Part shown: one piece after another, positions 63,583 to 64,000 of the stretch
Layout: each line of letters starts with the position of its first letter
Position numbering within the stretch: the stretch's first letter is position 1
DNA from: Nodularia sp. NIES-3585
GTDB lineage: Bacteria; Cyanobacteriota; Cyanobacteriia; Cyanobacteriales; Nostocaceae
Direction: 5' to 3'
Assembly (NCBI RefSeq): GCF_002218065.1
Contig: NZ_BDUB01000001.1
Location: 3,443,270 to 3,507,269, forward strand
DNA length: 64,000 bases
Program-made: the position numbers and the translations under genes
Notes under the pieces: generated by a model
What the model saw: only the letters and a program-made list of their open reading frames with translations
Told to the model about the DNA's origin: nothing
The model's database searches: none

Positions 63583-64000
63583 ATGCCAACTGTTTTAGCA
63601 ATAGAAACCAGCTGCGATGAAACTGCCGTCGCAATTGTGAACAATCGTCAAGTTTATAGCAGTATCGTAGCTTCCCAAATCGCGGTCCATAGTCAATATG
63701 GCGGGGTAGTGCCAGAGGTGGCATCCAGGCAACATCTAGAAACGATCAATGAGGCGATCGCTCAAGCAATGGAGCAAGCCAAACTGAATTGGGAGCAAAT
63801 TGATGGAATTGCGGCAACCTGCGCCCCTGGACTTGTAGGAGCGCTGTTGGTAGGGTTAACTGCTGCCAAAACTTTAGCCATGTTACACAACAAGCCTTTT
63901 TTGGGAGTACATCACCTTGAAGGTCACATTTACGCAACTTATTTGAGTGAACCAACTTTAAATCCCCCATTTCTTAGCTTACTCGTTTCTGGTGGACATA
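63583..64000 (+). CDS. tsaD: tRNA N6-adenosine threonylcarbamoyltransferase TsaD (5' part, cut by window edge)
   Basis: TsaD transfers threonylcarbamoyl to A37 of ANN-decoding tRNAs. From ATG 63583 the frame reads [40 protein letters not shown] and [20 protein letters not shown] with the metal-binding His pair (H..EGH), and reaches SLLVSGGH at the window end. About 139 codons are present; the rest is outside. It is divergent from psaF with 177 bp between. Confidence 0.95.
   Translation, partial: MPTVLAIETSCDETAVAIVNNRQVYSSIVASQIAVHSQYGGVVPEVASRQHLETINEAIAQAMEQAKLNWEQIDGIAATCAPGLVGALLVGLTAAKTLAMLHNKPFLGVHHLEGHIYATYLSEPTLNPPFLSLLVSGGH

Overview
This window is chromosomal DNA from a filamentous, heterocyst-forming cyanobacterium (Nostocales; Nostoc/Anabaena/Nodularia type). 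The evidence is photosystem I genes (psaF, psaJ, psaL), ndhA of the NDH-1 complex, a hetZ-patU heterocyst-patterning locus, an hmp (hormogonium motility) chemotaxis-like operon, many HIP1 octamers (gcgatcgc) and short tandem heptamer repeats. From memory, the order mreBCD / ssb / antiporter / amiC / murI / sds / hetZ / patU / rnc / gmk / psaL / psaJ / psaF is the same as in Anabaena sp. PCC 7120. I could not run any search, so family names come from motifs I can read.

Layout. 1-6.0 kb: ndhA (cut by the window edge), citrate synthase, SixA phosphatase, a DUF29 protein, a DHH phosphoesterase and an HNH nuclease, all on the minus strand. 6.5-9.1 kb: alanine racemase, tRNA-Leu(UAG), a relic of a type I restriction specificity subunit and two small unknown genes. 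9.6-15.1 kb: a giant HTH/NB-ARC/14xWD40 STAND protein and a B12-binding radical SAM protein. 15.5-22.8 kb: hmpA-hmpE, a complete PatA-type/CheY/CheW/MCP/CheA-hybrid pathway. 22.8-25.6 kb: a gene-poor scar with a broken DUF262 gene, a MITE-like element, a DUF427 protein and a lipoprotein. 25.7-28.2 kb: a probable zinc-starvation operon (COG0523-like GTPase plus two metallophosphoesterase-fold proteins, one degenerate) behind a Zur/Fur-like box. 28.3-33.6 kb: Uma2, dapB, a membrane protein, cobH, a TPM protein and small envelope-type proteins. 33.8-37.1 kb: an orphan SNF2 helicase resembling DpdE.

37-44 kb: a small unknown gene, ribD, mreB-mreC-mreD, ssb and a SIMPL protein. 44.3-45.8 kb: a TnpB-only IS200/IS605 element inside the ruins of an EVE-domain gene. 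45.9-51.5 kb: a CPA2 antiporter, an AMIN-type amidase, glutamate racemase and a small membrane protein. 52.8-59.4 kb: solanesyl diphosphate synthase, an unknown protein, hetZ, patU split into two ORFs by an in-frame stop inside a palindromic insertion, and a transglutaminase-fold membrane protein that lacks its catalytic Cys and His. 59.5-64 kb: rnc, a RemA/DUF370 protein, gmk, psaL, psaJ, psaF and the 5' part of tsaD.

I found no CRISPR array, prophage or complete multi-gene defence island. The most unusual items are the TnpB element with a divergent ribbon-helix-helix-like ORF sitting in a deleted EVE gene, the patU split, the Zur-box operon with a ligand-poor metallophosphatase paralogue, the STAND/WD40 protein, the orphan DpdE-like helicase and the fossil restriction/DUF262 genes.
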